64,000 nucleotides of DNA from Galaxea fascicularis (lineage: Eukaryota; Cnidaria; Anthozoa; Scleractinia; Euphylliidae), in contig OX419335.1 of NCBI GenBank assembly GCA_948470475.1, positions 30,889,762 through 30,953,761 of the forward strand, in the 5' to 3' direction. A program made the position numbers and the translations under genes. This document shows positions 1-12,200 of this stretch, in pieces; position 1 is the first letter of the stretch, and every line of letters starts with the position of its first letter. A model generated the notes under the pieces. It worked only from the letters and a program-made list of their open reading frames with translations. It did not search any database and had not been told where the DNA came from.

Positions 1-189
1 AATATGATTATTTGGGGCGTACGAGTTTAGTGGTTCTTTCACACATAGTACTTGAGTATTAATTAAATACAAATAGCCTGTATCCTTTGTGGATCCTCCT
101 CTGTAGCTGACTTAGTTGACCTTGTGTCGTGTATCATGTATTTGATCCTAAGATCGGTTGCATATGGAGTTATAGGCTTCCACAGGCTT

Positions 190-1577
190 GCCTTGTGACT
201 GTGACAGACTGATCGAGCATATTATTTTAGCCATGAATCAACTCGGGTGATCAACTGCAATTATCTAGTGAATGGTTTCATTCTTGACCTCGATGAATTA
301 CAAATATTGCAGACAACACACCTTGACTAAAAATCGGGGGGGGGGTTTTATTTTTGACATCACTGTTAATGATAAGATCTGATTCAGGATTTCTTAAAAA
401 CATTTTTCAGCCGTAAACATTGAACAAAGGACAATGTTTTTACTGCAATAACCTTGAAAGTCTGCGATTTTTTAACTAAGAACGAGAATTACTGTTGAGC
501 GACAACATATTGCTAGCATTTCCAATGCTGCAGCTGTTAAAATCGTGTTTACGTTTTGGCAATGAGTTGTTGATTGCTCTTTGCAAGTTTCCAATAATGT
601 CAACAAAGCGAAGCCGAGGATATAATCTTCGCTTGGCTTTTATTCAACCAATTCTTTGCCCAAAAAATGAGCGACAGCAGAGAAAACGAAGAGTTTTAGG
701 ATCCAAAATGAAATATTGGATAGAAAACATGCATTTGGAAAAAAAAGGAGCATTTTTTAGTCCAAACAGTATAAAAACAACAAAAAGTAAGAAAACAAAA
801 AACGATGCCAGCGAATGTTTCTTGGGCGTTCCTCGTAAAAATTGGAAAAGTAAGACAAGTAACAAACATAACTCGTAGTCACAGAGACTAATCACCATAT
901 GTCCATATAAAAGACACAACAGGAGTACTAACCCGCGGACAGTTTAAGCTTAAGTCAGTCAACAATCACTCCGAACGCAGAGCTAAAGCAGAAGCCGCCA
1001 TTTCACACAAAAGTATTGCTTTGCTAAGCAGATACAAATCCTTATCGGGCCTAGAAGTTTTTCACCGTCACTTTGTGTTACTTCCCATGTCTACGAAGAA
1101 AAGTTCTTCAATTAAGGATTTTTAGCGGCAAAACCGTCCAATTTAATACACAGCAAAAGTCAGCAATCGAAGACAGCGCCTGCATAAAACTATAAAACAG
1201 CAAAGCCAGGCAATCCAATTTGCTGCTCTTAACATCCAAACGCTGATTCTCACCGGTTTAAACAAAAAAAGAACTGAGAAGTAGTCAAGGTAGGCCGCGA
1301 ATATTGTTTAAAGGACGAAGATCTGATGAAAATCCTGCCTCAATTTGGCCTGGCTTGAGCCTGCGATCCAAGTGAAACCAGTGCCTAGTCAGCGGTCAAC
1401 TTAAAAAAAACAGCTGACCTCGATCAGCTCATAACTTAAGCCCGCAATATGGTCACGTGATACTGGTCAGCGGATACGTTGTTTTGACAGGTGTCAATTG
1501 ATCATAACATGGATGTCCAATATCAAAGATGTCCGCTGTAAACTAGGTGGTCAGCCGGAGTATGGCCGCTATGTTGG

Positions 1578-1610
<33 letters not shown>

Positions 1611-1920
1611 TGGCGAGGTCGTCGTCGGTCGCGCCCACGAGCAATACCGCTGGCCAACATTATCATGAGAAAAGCAGTTGACGGGTTTCTATAAGTATGG
1701 GGCTCCGCTTGGCGGCCGTTCGACCACAACCTAATTACCATTTCTGTTTGCGGTTTAGTTTTCTTGCGCGTGATTGGCTTTTTACTTGAAACACAATAAC
1801 ATTCCATAAATATTTCTAGTGTTCACGGTTTTCAGGTTTTCACAGTAAGGGGTAATGCCCGCTACCTCGTGGCCATAGTGCCCAATGAGTGGCTTTCAGC
1901 TTACCTAAACACATTAATTT
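190..1920 (-). repeat. Interspersed repeat, long copy (reverse orientation)
   Basis: Blocks of this stretch recur, reverse-complemented and in the same order, at about 51230-53160 and 54140-54780. Examples are the block around 500-720 (also near 52600-52830 and 54200-54480), the block at 960-1010 (near 52255-52320), the block at 1610-1700 (near 51930-52010) and the block at 1860-1915 (near 51235-51285). The shared order shows one dispersed family about 1.7 kb long, not chance matches. No terminal repeats or intact protein could be assigned, so the class is unknown. The short open frames inside it are incidental. Confidence 0.65.
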
Positions 1921-2480
1921 GTGAGGAATTCTTGTCACTCGAAGCCACATCCCACAAGCTCCACATTTTCATATCAGACTGTAAGTCGTCTTCTTTGGCT
2001 TCAAAAACGTCTCGAAACAACGGTTTGTGAAATTCTCTCAAAACTGGAAGTCCTTACTTAAGGTTCGATGAGTTAATGTAAAGCCAATGCCACTATCAAA
2101 ACAACAATGGGAGGTCAATAGACATCTTTGAAAATATTTAATGCTTCCTGGCACATTAGAGCGGTTTTCAATTGAGTGAAGCGAGAAAGTAATTTGAAGT
2201 TAACTCAGATACACGTCTATTTCAACGATTGGTGCCACGTTTAGTACAACTTGTGAGTGTGCTACTGAAGAACGAACAAATTAATCAAAAATGATTATAG
2301 TTATTGTTTTGAGACACTGTAAGCAAAATAATTTTGAGACTGTAAGGTATGCCCCTTGGCAATTATCCAAGTTTTTGACGTATGTTACATGGTTCCACAG
2401 ATCTTTATCCAAGAAAAATGATCAACGATACTATGCCAACGCCTTAAATCCTTTAATCGCATCGTTGTTTGAATGTTTTC

Positions 2481-2483
<3 letters not shown>

Positions 2484-2526
<43 letters not shown>
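2484..2526. repeat. (AAT)n microsatellite
   Basis: An uninterrupted AAT/ATA trinucleotide run. It sits directly beyond the 3' end of the minus-strand LINE fragment that follows, so it is probably the simple-sequence tail of that element. Confidence 0.85.
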
Positions 2527-2527
<1 letters not shown>

Positions 2528-2529
2528 TG

Positions 2530-3060
2530 ATTCTTTATTTCATCACAAGATAAAACTACTGATATCTTATGTCACAATAATACGGCAGATTAAAACTATG
2601 ATAAAAAAATATCCACAATGCATATAAAATTGTTTAAAAATATTTATCATTACAATTAATGGAGCTTAAAAATCAACCTATTTACAAAGGTGTTCATAAA
2701 ACGCTCTGTATTAATTTTCAGGCGTGCGCAGCCTTTTTTCCTAAGATTATGTACATAAGTCTTCTGGACAGGAGTGATGTCTTTCAGTGGGTGGCAATCC
2801 GTTGATCTTAATTTCTTTAAAATGTTTCGATCTTGTTTCATTAAAAGGTTCTTGATAGAAACTGGAAATGAAATGAAACGGCGTTTATGGCATCGGTCTA
2901 AAACATTTTGTACAATCGTAAGGTCGGACTCTGATGCCCCATAGACTGAAAGCGCATAGTTAAAATTAGGTAAAACAATAGATATAAAAAGGTGATCTAT
3001 CTCTGCCTGAGAGTAGTGTTCCTATCTTAATGTTCGTAGGACATGTAAACACTTATTTGC
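2530..3060 (-). mobile_element. Non-LTR retrotransposon (LINE) 3' fragment
   Basis: On the minus strand the sequence encodes the C-terminal part of a LINE reverse-transcriptase protein. Readable pieces run from about 3020 down to 2656, with segments such as SIVLPNFNYALSVYGASE, then a basic tail (MKQDRNILKKLRSTD) and a stop at 2656. The downstream non-coding part ends in an AAT microsatellite, as expected for 3' ends of many non-LTR elements. The copy is 5'-truncated and carries at least one stop near 3025. It lies about 60 bp upstream of the first recognised RNF213 exon. CR1/L2-like affiliation is an inference from style only. Confidence 0.6.
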
Positions 3061-3116
3061 TTTAACAAGCTTAGTTCTTACATGCTCATTAAATTTCCCT
3101 TCTTTTTCTTTGACAG

Positions 3117-3233
3117 GTAGAGGGAAAGTATCTCGTTGAGATTTTTTGTGAGGTTGAAATGGATGCCTTTGAAAAAGCAGTTGGAGAATCATTCACCAAA
3201 CTTGCATTCGAAGCCGTTGATAAGATAATAAAC
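3117..3233 (+). CDS. RNF213: RNF213 exon 1 of window (stalk)
   Basis: Thirty-nine codons in phase 0, beginning VEGKYLVEIF and ending VDKIIN. The acceptor is tgacag and the donor GTAAGT. Predicted helical, part of the N-terminal stalk. I saw no exon upstream of it in the window. Confidence 0.75.
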
Positions 3234-6200
3234 GTAAGTGAAGGGAATCCCGAGTGTGTTAATTTTAAATTTTTTGATTTTAATTTGCAATGATGATTTG
3301 TTACTTAGCTACCGTAGATTTAGATCTATGACCACCTTCAGTCAGTAAGAAGGTAACTTAAGTTAACCAGGATAGCCCATTCAGCGACGTGGCTGGTATT
3401 CATGGGGGCCCTGGGAAAATATTAGAAATTTAAATAAACATGAACAAGATAAAAATCTAAAGTGTAACGAATGTCTATGTACCAAATGTGTGCCAAGACG
3501 GTACCATCATGCGGTTCGATGACTCAGCAGAAGAAAAGCGGGACAGTGGTCATTTCACTTACTACTAGTAGACGTTGGAAGAAGCGCTTTGGCTGTCGTT
3601 ATACGTTACTCCTCTACAGTTGTAAAATCTCATACACCGACTATGGTCGTGGAGAAGAATTTCTCGTTCAGGAAATATGTAAATAAAACATTCATGAAGA
3701 ATCCCCTCGTCTCCTTTTCTCCTTTAGTCACGAAAAAAAGGCGATGCTGATAAAGCTTTCCGCACACTGAGAAGTACAAGTACTCGGGAAGAACCCTCGA
3801 AAGCGGGAAAATCCGGTGAACTGTTGTCTTTGCTGCTGACAAAGTCCTGGCCGAGAGGTGGAGGAGCAGAAGAAGCTGGCCTGGACCCTGGGACTGTAGA
3901 ATTTCTCCTCACCTGGAACGCCATGATTGGATATCTTAAGTTCTTCGGTAACAATAAATGCAGTTTCTCATGATTTTAGTTTTAGTACCCTCGGTGCTTG
4001 GTTTATTATCGCGGCGAATGTTAGGATGATAAATGCTCGATACTAATTAAGGTTTTTGATGTTCTTTGCGAAATGCGAGTAGACGAAGATTAATTTTTCC
4101 AACGGAAGAAACCCGTTTTTTAACTGGTTCAGAGTATAGCATAATAACTGTGCTTCCGTTTGCAAATATTGCGAGACAAGAGAATGTGATGTATACTCTT
4201 TTGTGCGAACTCAAATGTATATGTCATATTATGGAATCGAATTACTGCAATTTTCATCGTTGAACCTCTGTTCCTTAACATTCTTATTAGCAATGGCATC
4301 ACTTAACTGTCTGGCTAGCTAATTGGCCTCGCAAAGTACAGCACAGCAAGGACGCAGCTCAACAAGGTCGGACCGATAGCATATACAAGGCGCCTCTGGC
4401 AGCCGCTATACGGTCCATGTGTGACCTTGGAGCACAGCCTACAGCCAGCTCGAATAAGCTGTATGCTGGTTTTTGCTGAGGGGGGAAAACCGGAGTACCC
4501 GGAGAACAACCCCCGGAAATGGGTCAAGAACCAACACAAACTCAGCCCACTTGTGGCATTACCAGGAATTGAACCCGGGGCCACATTGGTGAGTGCTCTC
4601 ACCACTACGCCATCCCTGTCATTCCTGCTCCCCCTCACTGCATCAAGTAGTACTACTTGAATAAAGCAGGATTACCACTAAGTTGTCATCCTTTAGTTAC
4701 AAATGTGTGTTTCTCTATTCAGGAGATGAGTCAGGAAGAGGTGGAATTTTATCACCTGAGGGCCAAGAGACCCTGTCCATGGCAAAATCGCTACTGGAGG
4801 CCCTTGCTAAAGCGATATTGGATGCCTCTGTGACTGTTGAAATCTTGCTTCTTTTGAAGAAATACCAGCAAAGATTTCTGGAACTTTTGACAACAAGTTC
4901 TCCAGTAGCTGATGAAGGTGGAGGTGTTAAAATGCCTACAAAGGACGAAACTGAACAAAGCTTGACTGACCGGATTGAAGAACTTGAGAAATTTCAAGCT
5001 GTCCAAGAAAAAGTCTTGACCTTTACTAGAATGTGTGACTTGATACAGCCAGGTGAGAGTCATTTCAACTTGATTTGCTTCCAGGTAACTTTCTCTGTTG
5101 GATTTCATTTTTTCTTCCGTTGGATTAATATTATAATATCTTTGTCTACACAGTCAGTATCACCCAGACGAAGAAAAAAGCAACTCAGAATGTCTCAGTG
5201 ATGCCCATTTCTAATTTATGCGAACGCAAAGGTAACAAGCAAATTGACGTCAAATTCTTTGAAATTGTCACTACAACTGAAGACGTCTTGTCGCTCCTTC
5301 ACAAAGTGCAAGAGAGTTTAACTTTCCAAGAGCTGTGGATAAAGTTTGGAAACAAAGCCCAAACCGCCAGAAAGAATGAGGAGGCTAAGAGACGCGACTT
5401 AAGCATCTCGAATGTCGTCGATCGTGTTTGGAAACAGGCTTACGAAGCGTGGCAGCAACTTGCTGTCGGTCTAACGGATGGGAAGTTGACCCTGGGGGAT
5501 GTTGACAAGTTCTTTGAAAGCTACAAGAATCGGAAGGAAGATCTCATGCGAGAGGTATCTCGCATTTTTGACTTAAGCCCAAATCGGAGTTCTGGTAACA
5601 TCAGCCAGCCAACCAATAATGCTGCTCAGTGCGTTCTTCAAATACAGCAATATCATCGGCTTCATCAGTATGCTAGCGCCGCAGGGAAAATCTGGGAATT
5701 CAAGGAATCAATGGGATTCACTGGAGACTTCAAGGTTATCGAGGACCTCCGTGACCAGGTTAGCATCGCAATTTAAATTTGTCTCAAGTCGAGTCACTCA
5801 GAAAATCAGTGTTCTGAGTCTACAGTGGAAAGTGGGCCCACGGCCTTCTGTGGATATCAGTCGGACTCTCTGACCGGGTAGGCCGTGATGAGGAAGGTCG
5901 CTTATATGGATTCGTGTTGGTGGTGTAGGTCAACACAACTCTACGGGCTCGATGATTTAGCGTTCTTTGCAAATTTCATGTGAAATATTGTGACTCATTG
6001 CTTATCTTGCAGCTATTAATCACATTTCGGAGGAATGTTAATTAACCATGCGACCATAGGGTCTTTCTTGCTCTTTTTTCAGTTGTCGTCAGAATTCAAG
6101 CAAAAGCCTCTCAACAGCATTGGCAGGAGATTTGCTGAAGCTGGCCAAGCTCTTGAATGTTTGGATGTGGACAAAGCTGAGTGCTTTAGAGCGGTGGTAG

Positions 6201-9200
6201 AAAGCCGACCGCTTGTGGAGTGGCTACGTTCTACTATTACTTGTAAGTAGACACAGCTTGAACCTTTATAACATCATTAAACTTCTATTGTCTTAAGCAG
6301 TCGTACTGAAACGCAATTTCCCTCATACAGAGATCATGCTTGAGTAGAATGTGACACGGCCATAGCGTTTATCCCATCGTATTCGAGACGATCTCAGCTC
6401 TCTTAAGCAGCAGGTTTCACCTTCTCCTCTTGTATCTAAAGTATTGCGGTAAGTACTTCGTTGTCGAAGAATCCTTTGATAGTCTGCCAGCTGTGGAAGC
6501 ATCCTATCATCTAACGCCATGGGTTTTAGACAAGTGATTGAAAAGTTGGATATGGATCCCCTCTTTAATTGTCCTCCTTGTTAATGTATAACTAATCCAG
6601 TTGTCCTCTGTCCGTAAAGTTTGTAAACTTGGAAATCTAATGTGACTGCCATTGTTGCTGTTAATCCTATAATATGCCGAAAGAAAAGGAACTGATGCAG
6701 TCATTATCAAAGTTACGACGTCACAAGCACCTGAAGTAATAATTTGTCCTGTTTAGTATTTCAACTGCATTTCGTCTGCTCTTGAAGAAGGCTGGCATAT
6801 ACTTGATTAATGAAAATAGTTGGAATTTCACATGTATGCTCTACCCTAAGGCTCAGTGATTTTCCCCTTACCCTGGATTGGGAACTGGAGCAAGTTAAGC
6901 ATGCGCAAGGAACGTCATACGTTCACCCTCTGAAAGTGGCACAAAGCTGTGAAAAATGGTGTTTTGTTTACCATTAATGAACGTCACTGCACAACGGCGC
7001 TATATCTGTGTTATGTTGTTCCACATATAGGGAGTAATGGCAGAGGCATATCAATAGCGATTATGTTAATCAATGTTTTGCCGTTTTGACAGCAACTCAG
7101 GAGCTTAAAGTGCTTGTCGACTTGGCTTTAATCTCAGCTGGTGAAAGCGACCCGGAAACTGATCGCATATCCAGTTTTCATACAAGCTGCTTAGGTTTTG
7201 CCCCCTTGATCTTTGACCTCAAAGAAAGCCAGAACCAAAAAGTGAACTTTGAGGACCTTATGGAGGCTTGCAAACCTGTCTGGAAAGCTGTCGAGGCGGA
7301 TCAAAGATTGCCACAAAAATTGGTAGGAAATCAAGTCCTTTAATCAATTACCCCTTAAACAATAATGACTATACTAGGACATTGACTATACAAGGGAGTG
7401 CATGCTATTTTTCAAGCAGTGTAACGCCGATGTAAAGCAGTGGAACATTTTCTACAGGCTTCAAAACGGGCAACAATAAGTTCTCCAGTTTGGTCGTAAA
7501 AGATAGTCTTTTAAGGTCAACGGAATGAACGTGTTTGGAGAACTGCCGGAAACCTGCGCCAAAATTCCGTGGATTACCCAGATCTCTGGGCACATGTAAT
7601 CTTAACCAGCAAATTTGTTCTTACCTAGTAACAAGACGTTCTTAAGTGTGTTGAGGAGTAGTGTATACGTACTTGAGGCTACGGTTAAAAGCGAAGCTCA
7701 AAAGCGAAATTATTTAAAGAAACACTGAAAGTCACCCGAGCAATCACTGAACTTGAATAAAAAATGTGCATTTGTTTTGTGAAATTTCTGCTGTGGTTCT
7801 TTACAGGAATCGTAACAGTCCGTAGTCCGTAAATCCGTGTCCATCATTAACTTTTTTTAGTACTTAATTTAGGTAAAACAGGTACTGGGGTGAAGCATAG
7901 TTTGAACATAATAGAACCTGCACTTCCCCATAATCGTATTGTAACGCAGACTATTCAAATTAGGATTGCGTGACTGCCAAAACCTCCTTTGTTTGCATGT
8001 GACGTTTCCAGCGCTTTCCATTTGTCAGAACTGACCGCACCGAAAGCCCTGTCCTCGCGAGTGCGTGCATGGGAGATACGTTACAAAATTCAGAAATATC
8101 TTTAACTTTAAATGGAGACTGCAATCTGTTGTCCGAATATCAAATAACGACATTTCAGTTTTAAGAGCAAAATTGACTGAAGCAAAATAACATTACCTTC
8201 ATTAATTCTTGGTTTTCATGTGACGTCATAAATAGCTAAAATTCAAATGTAAAGAGACTTTTCCATTTTTAGCTTCATCAAGTAAAAGACACTTTAGAAA
8301 TGTATCTGCTTGCACGTTTTCAGCTCGGAAGCGTGTTTTGTTTTGAAAATAGATCAGTTTGAATTTTAGATTTTCTCACTGTGCGTAACATAAAGATGTC
8401 TGCTCACAAGCATGTCACGTACATGAAAACATCGATTCAGCGTGTTTTTCAGAGGTCTGAAAAGCCAACATCGCACGAGAAGCGTCTATGCAAATGTTTG
8501 CAAACTCAAAAAAGAGAAGAAAACCTTTAAGATAGCCAAAGTATAGCCTGAGTATCAGGCGTTCCTAGGGTGGGGAAGGCAAAAAGAGCGAGAAAGCGAA
8601 GGAAGAAACGCCTGACACAAACAGCTTCTCAGAAGCCTTCCACCCCCACACAGCGCGTGTTATAACTAGCCAATCAAAATCACTTCCGGTAACTGTCATG
8701 TGTCATGAGAGTAAACTTCAATATGGCGTCTGTAGCCCCTGCGCTGGAAGCTTGACTTCCGGTTGACTCACGTGACGTTTCTCATTGTCTTTTGACCAAT
8801 TAGCGTAACATCCAGAATCTGGATGTTGGACACAAGCGAATGAATGGCTTTGTGTCAGGCCCTTCTCCTCTTCCTTCCCCTCGTCCCCGCTTCCCCGATA
8901 GGGCCTGATACTCAGGCTAGCCATAGTAAATTCCAGATGTTTTCACTCATTTCCGGCTGCCATGTTGGAGCCCCTCAGAGGGACTCCATCAAGGCGCGTC
9001 CATAACTAAACTCTGTAATTTTGAGTGGTCAAGAACCATAATGGGACAGTTAGATAGATAGTTAGATAGTTTATTGAATACAACTTTGCAACCCTAGGGT
9101 TGAATTACGTTATATTTACAGTAAAAAGATTAAAATATACGTATAATAATACAAAAAGACATCTTCGAACACTACATAATGAAAAATATAATTCTTAAAA

Positions 9201-12200
9201 AAAAAAAAAAAAAAAAAACAGACAGGGAGTCTCCCGGTATAGACTTTGGGATATCTTAATTTCAAAAAATCTATTTTTAGAAACTAGTGCGGACGTAACA
9301 GGAAACAAATTTCCGGTAGACCTCCTCGCAAAAAAAAAAAAAACATGGCGGACGGGATGCAGACGGGATGCGGACGATTGTTTGGCTGCCATTCATGGTT
9401 GGTACATTGTCCTTTTCGGTCTTTCATTTCTTCGGCCACCTAATCGCTTGGTTGTTCGGTCGTTCATTGTTTTAGTCGTCGATTCTCTAGCCGTTAGTTT
9501 GCTCGATTGTTTCATCCATATCTTAGTCGTTTTGGGTTCACTGATTCGTGTGATTTGTTGATGATTTATCTTACCGGTTGTTGTACAATAGGCCATATTC
9601 GTATTCTCGGTATTGAACTGGATCTGGCATGAAGTGGAGGCTCATGCGGGGGAATACATTTACATATGAAAAGATTCCCCCGCAAGAGCCTCCACTTCAT
9701 GCTAGCTCCAGTTCAATACCGAGAATACGAATATGGCCTATTAACGTTTATGAAGTTATCTACAGTATTAAAAGCTGTATTTAAACATTGCTAAAAAGAA
9801 ACCCTTGATGTTTAAATAGCATAAGGCCGCAGTACTATAGAGAGAGACTTCATCGTTCGCTCAAGTTCTTATGACAAAGAAAGCTACGGTTCAACAGTGG
9901 ACGCGCCGATACACAAGCTATGCAATACAATGACAACAGAGGCGGAGAAGTGAATTGACTCATATCATCTGGCATGGTGATAGAATTTAAGTTATCAGTG
10001 CACCATGTTCATTTTATATATGAATTAAAACAGAATGATTGTTTTCACACCTATAGTAATAAGAGCAAAAACTTAAAATTAATCAAGATAGAAAAACACA
10101 CCGTTTCGGCTTTCAAACACATTAATCCCTCACAATAGAAGCTGGTAGAAAACACGTAAAGATGTGCAAAGCCAAGTGAACCATGTCAACGTAACACCGC
10201 ATTTAAAGTTTATTTTCAAGATAAACCTCCACAAACCTTACAGTGTGCCAAAGTCAACACATAATTATACGAAACCATAACAAGAGCTCGCACATAACTT
10301 TCACACAAAAGTCATAAAATAAACAGATATATCACAATAATATGTGTGGCCAACTGGTACAAGCGCATTTTCATGTACACTAGAGTCACTTTGGGGTTGC
10401 TACATTAAATTTCCAATGCTAACTGATTTTCATTCATATATAATATTTCAAAAAAGGTAACAGTGCATAAATAGTTATTACACCCCTCTGTAACAGACCT
10501 GGTGGAACCTGGTTGTTCACCAGGTTTTTAACAAAAACTCTACCAGGGCAAACAAAAATCCACTAGGTTGATCCTACACCAAAAACATTCTTAACTAAAA
10601 CTCTGCACCAGGGAGGAATAAAATTCACTGGGAGTTTTTAAAAAAAACCACTAGGTGCCAGGGAGGGTAAAATTCCACCGGGGAGAGCAAAATAACCCAC
10701 CATTATTGCAGTTAAACAGCTGGAGCATTCTACCACCAAAAAAGAAAGCAATAACATTTTGTGAGTTTGTGGAAAAATTAATATCTTTATTGAAAAGTCC
10801 AAGTTATAAAGATTAAACTTCATCAGTAATTATTTTATATTTTGACCATGATATAATACAAGATTCAAGTAGCAAATGTGTTCCTGTTTTGCTCGCTTGT
10901 ACATAAGATTAACAACCACTTGCTATATACCAAAAAAGTACAGTTAAGGCATATAGAAATAGTCACATAAGTAATAAAATGCAGGATGTTTGTGAAGACG
11001 TATTACAGGTTTAAGAGAAAGATACTTTAAAGACAATGTATCATGAAAAACAGTATTTTGTAGTGCATTATTACGCGGGATGAGGACCGCGTTAAGGTTT
11101 CGGTCGAATTTCGTTTTCATCGTAGCGACAAATTGCAATGTTTTTTCAAAGTTTCCCGTTCCCGCGGGAAGTCTCGAGAGAATGGGCCGATCTCATTGGC
11201 TCTCAAGAAAATCGTTCGATTTCATTGGCTTTTCATCATCCTGGAATCACGTGCCAGGCTCGTGCAAGGACCGTGCCAGGTCAAGGTGGAAAACTACAGA
11301 AAGGCTGACGTGAGAAAAATGGCTTCCTTGTGTATGAGCACAGGCGGCCCAGACGTTGTTTGTGATTTGCATACGTGACAGTATTGCGCCATTTAAGAGA
11401 ATGTATGAAAATGGTTCAAAAATCGCTCTAAATTCCACTTGTAGTCAAGGATTGAAATAACAGAAGCTTACCTTAGTCTGCATTTGTGTTATTTTGAAGT
11501 CTTTGTGGCAGCTGAGTCGTTCTAAAGTCGTTCTAAAGCCATTTTGACGATTTAAACTTTTCCAAGTTTGCTTTCCAGTAAAGAGAAACGAAAGGCTGGC
11601 GACATGGTCGGGCGACGGTTCGCACTCAAAGCTCCATAAATTCCACTAAAATGCTCGAAGCTCGCCAAAATTGCCTCACGGCAGCCGTCGATAATTCTTC
11701 TTTCTAGTTGCTTCGCCTCGGATTCCAAGGTTTATCTTATCCGCCAGAAAAACGCTCCTTTTCGAGCGCTGGCTGCCCATTTTTGCTTTGTCGACATCCG
11801 TAACGAGCGATCTTGGCCACGGATTTCAAAATCGTTGGCTTAGCGACCCCTCCGTAACGACAAAGTCGCCCTCAACCGTAGGGAGGCACAGGTCAATTTG
11901 TTGTATGCAAATTGAACCGTATCAGGGTCCCTCGCGTCTTCCAAATTTAGACAACATCGCCTAACCGGCTCCACCAATAGTAAAGGCAAAGTTGGCTGAA
12001 CGATTGAACTACGTTATATATAATTACGTGACTTTAGCGCTCAAAAGCACTGTTTCATTGAGCGATTTTAGCGCTCAGAAGAAATGTTATATTGAGCACT
12101 TTTTGCCCTAAAGAAAAGCACTGTTTCTGAGCGATTTGAGCGCTTAAAAGCACTGTTTTATTGAGCGATTTTAGCGCTTAGAAATAGTTTTGCTGAGACC

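Noticed and set aside
1..3116. An upstream RNF213 exon
   Set aside because: No segment ending at phase 0 with a donor and stalk-like helices was recognisable; the area is mostly repeat and LINE.
4421..4660. Open frames on both strands over 4315-4660 as genes
   Set aside because: They lie in a tRNA-derived SINE with A-box and B-box motifs; coding potential is incidental.
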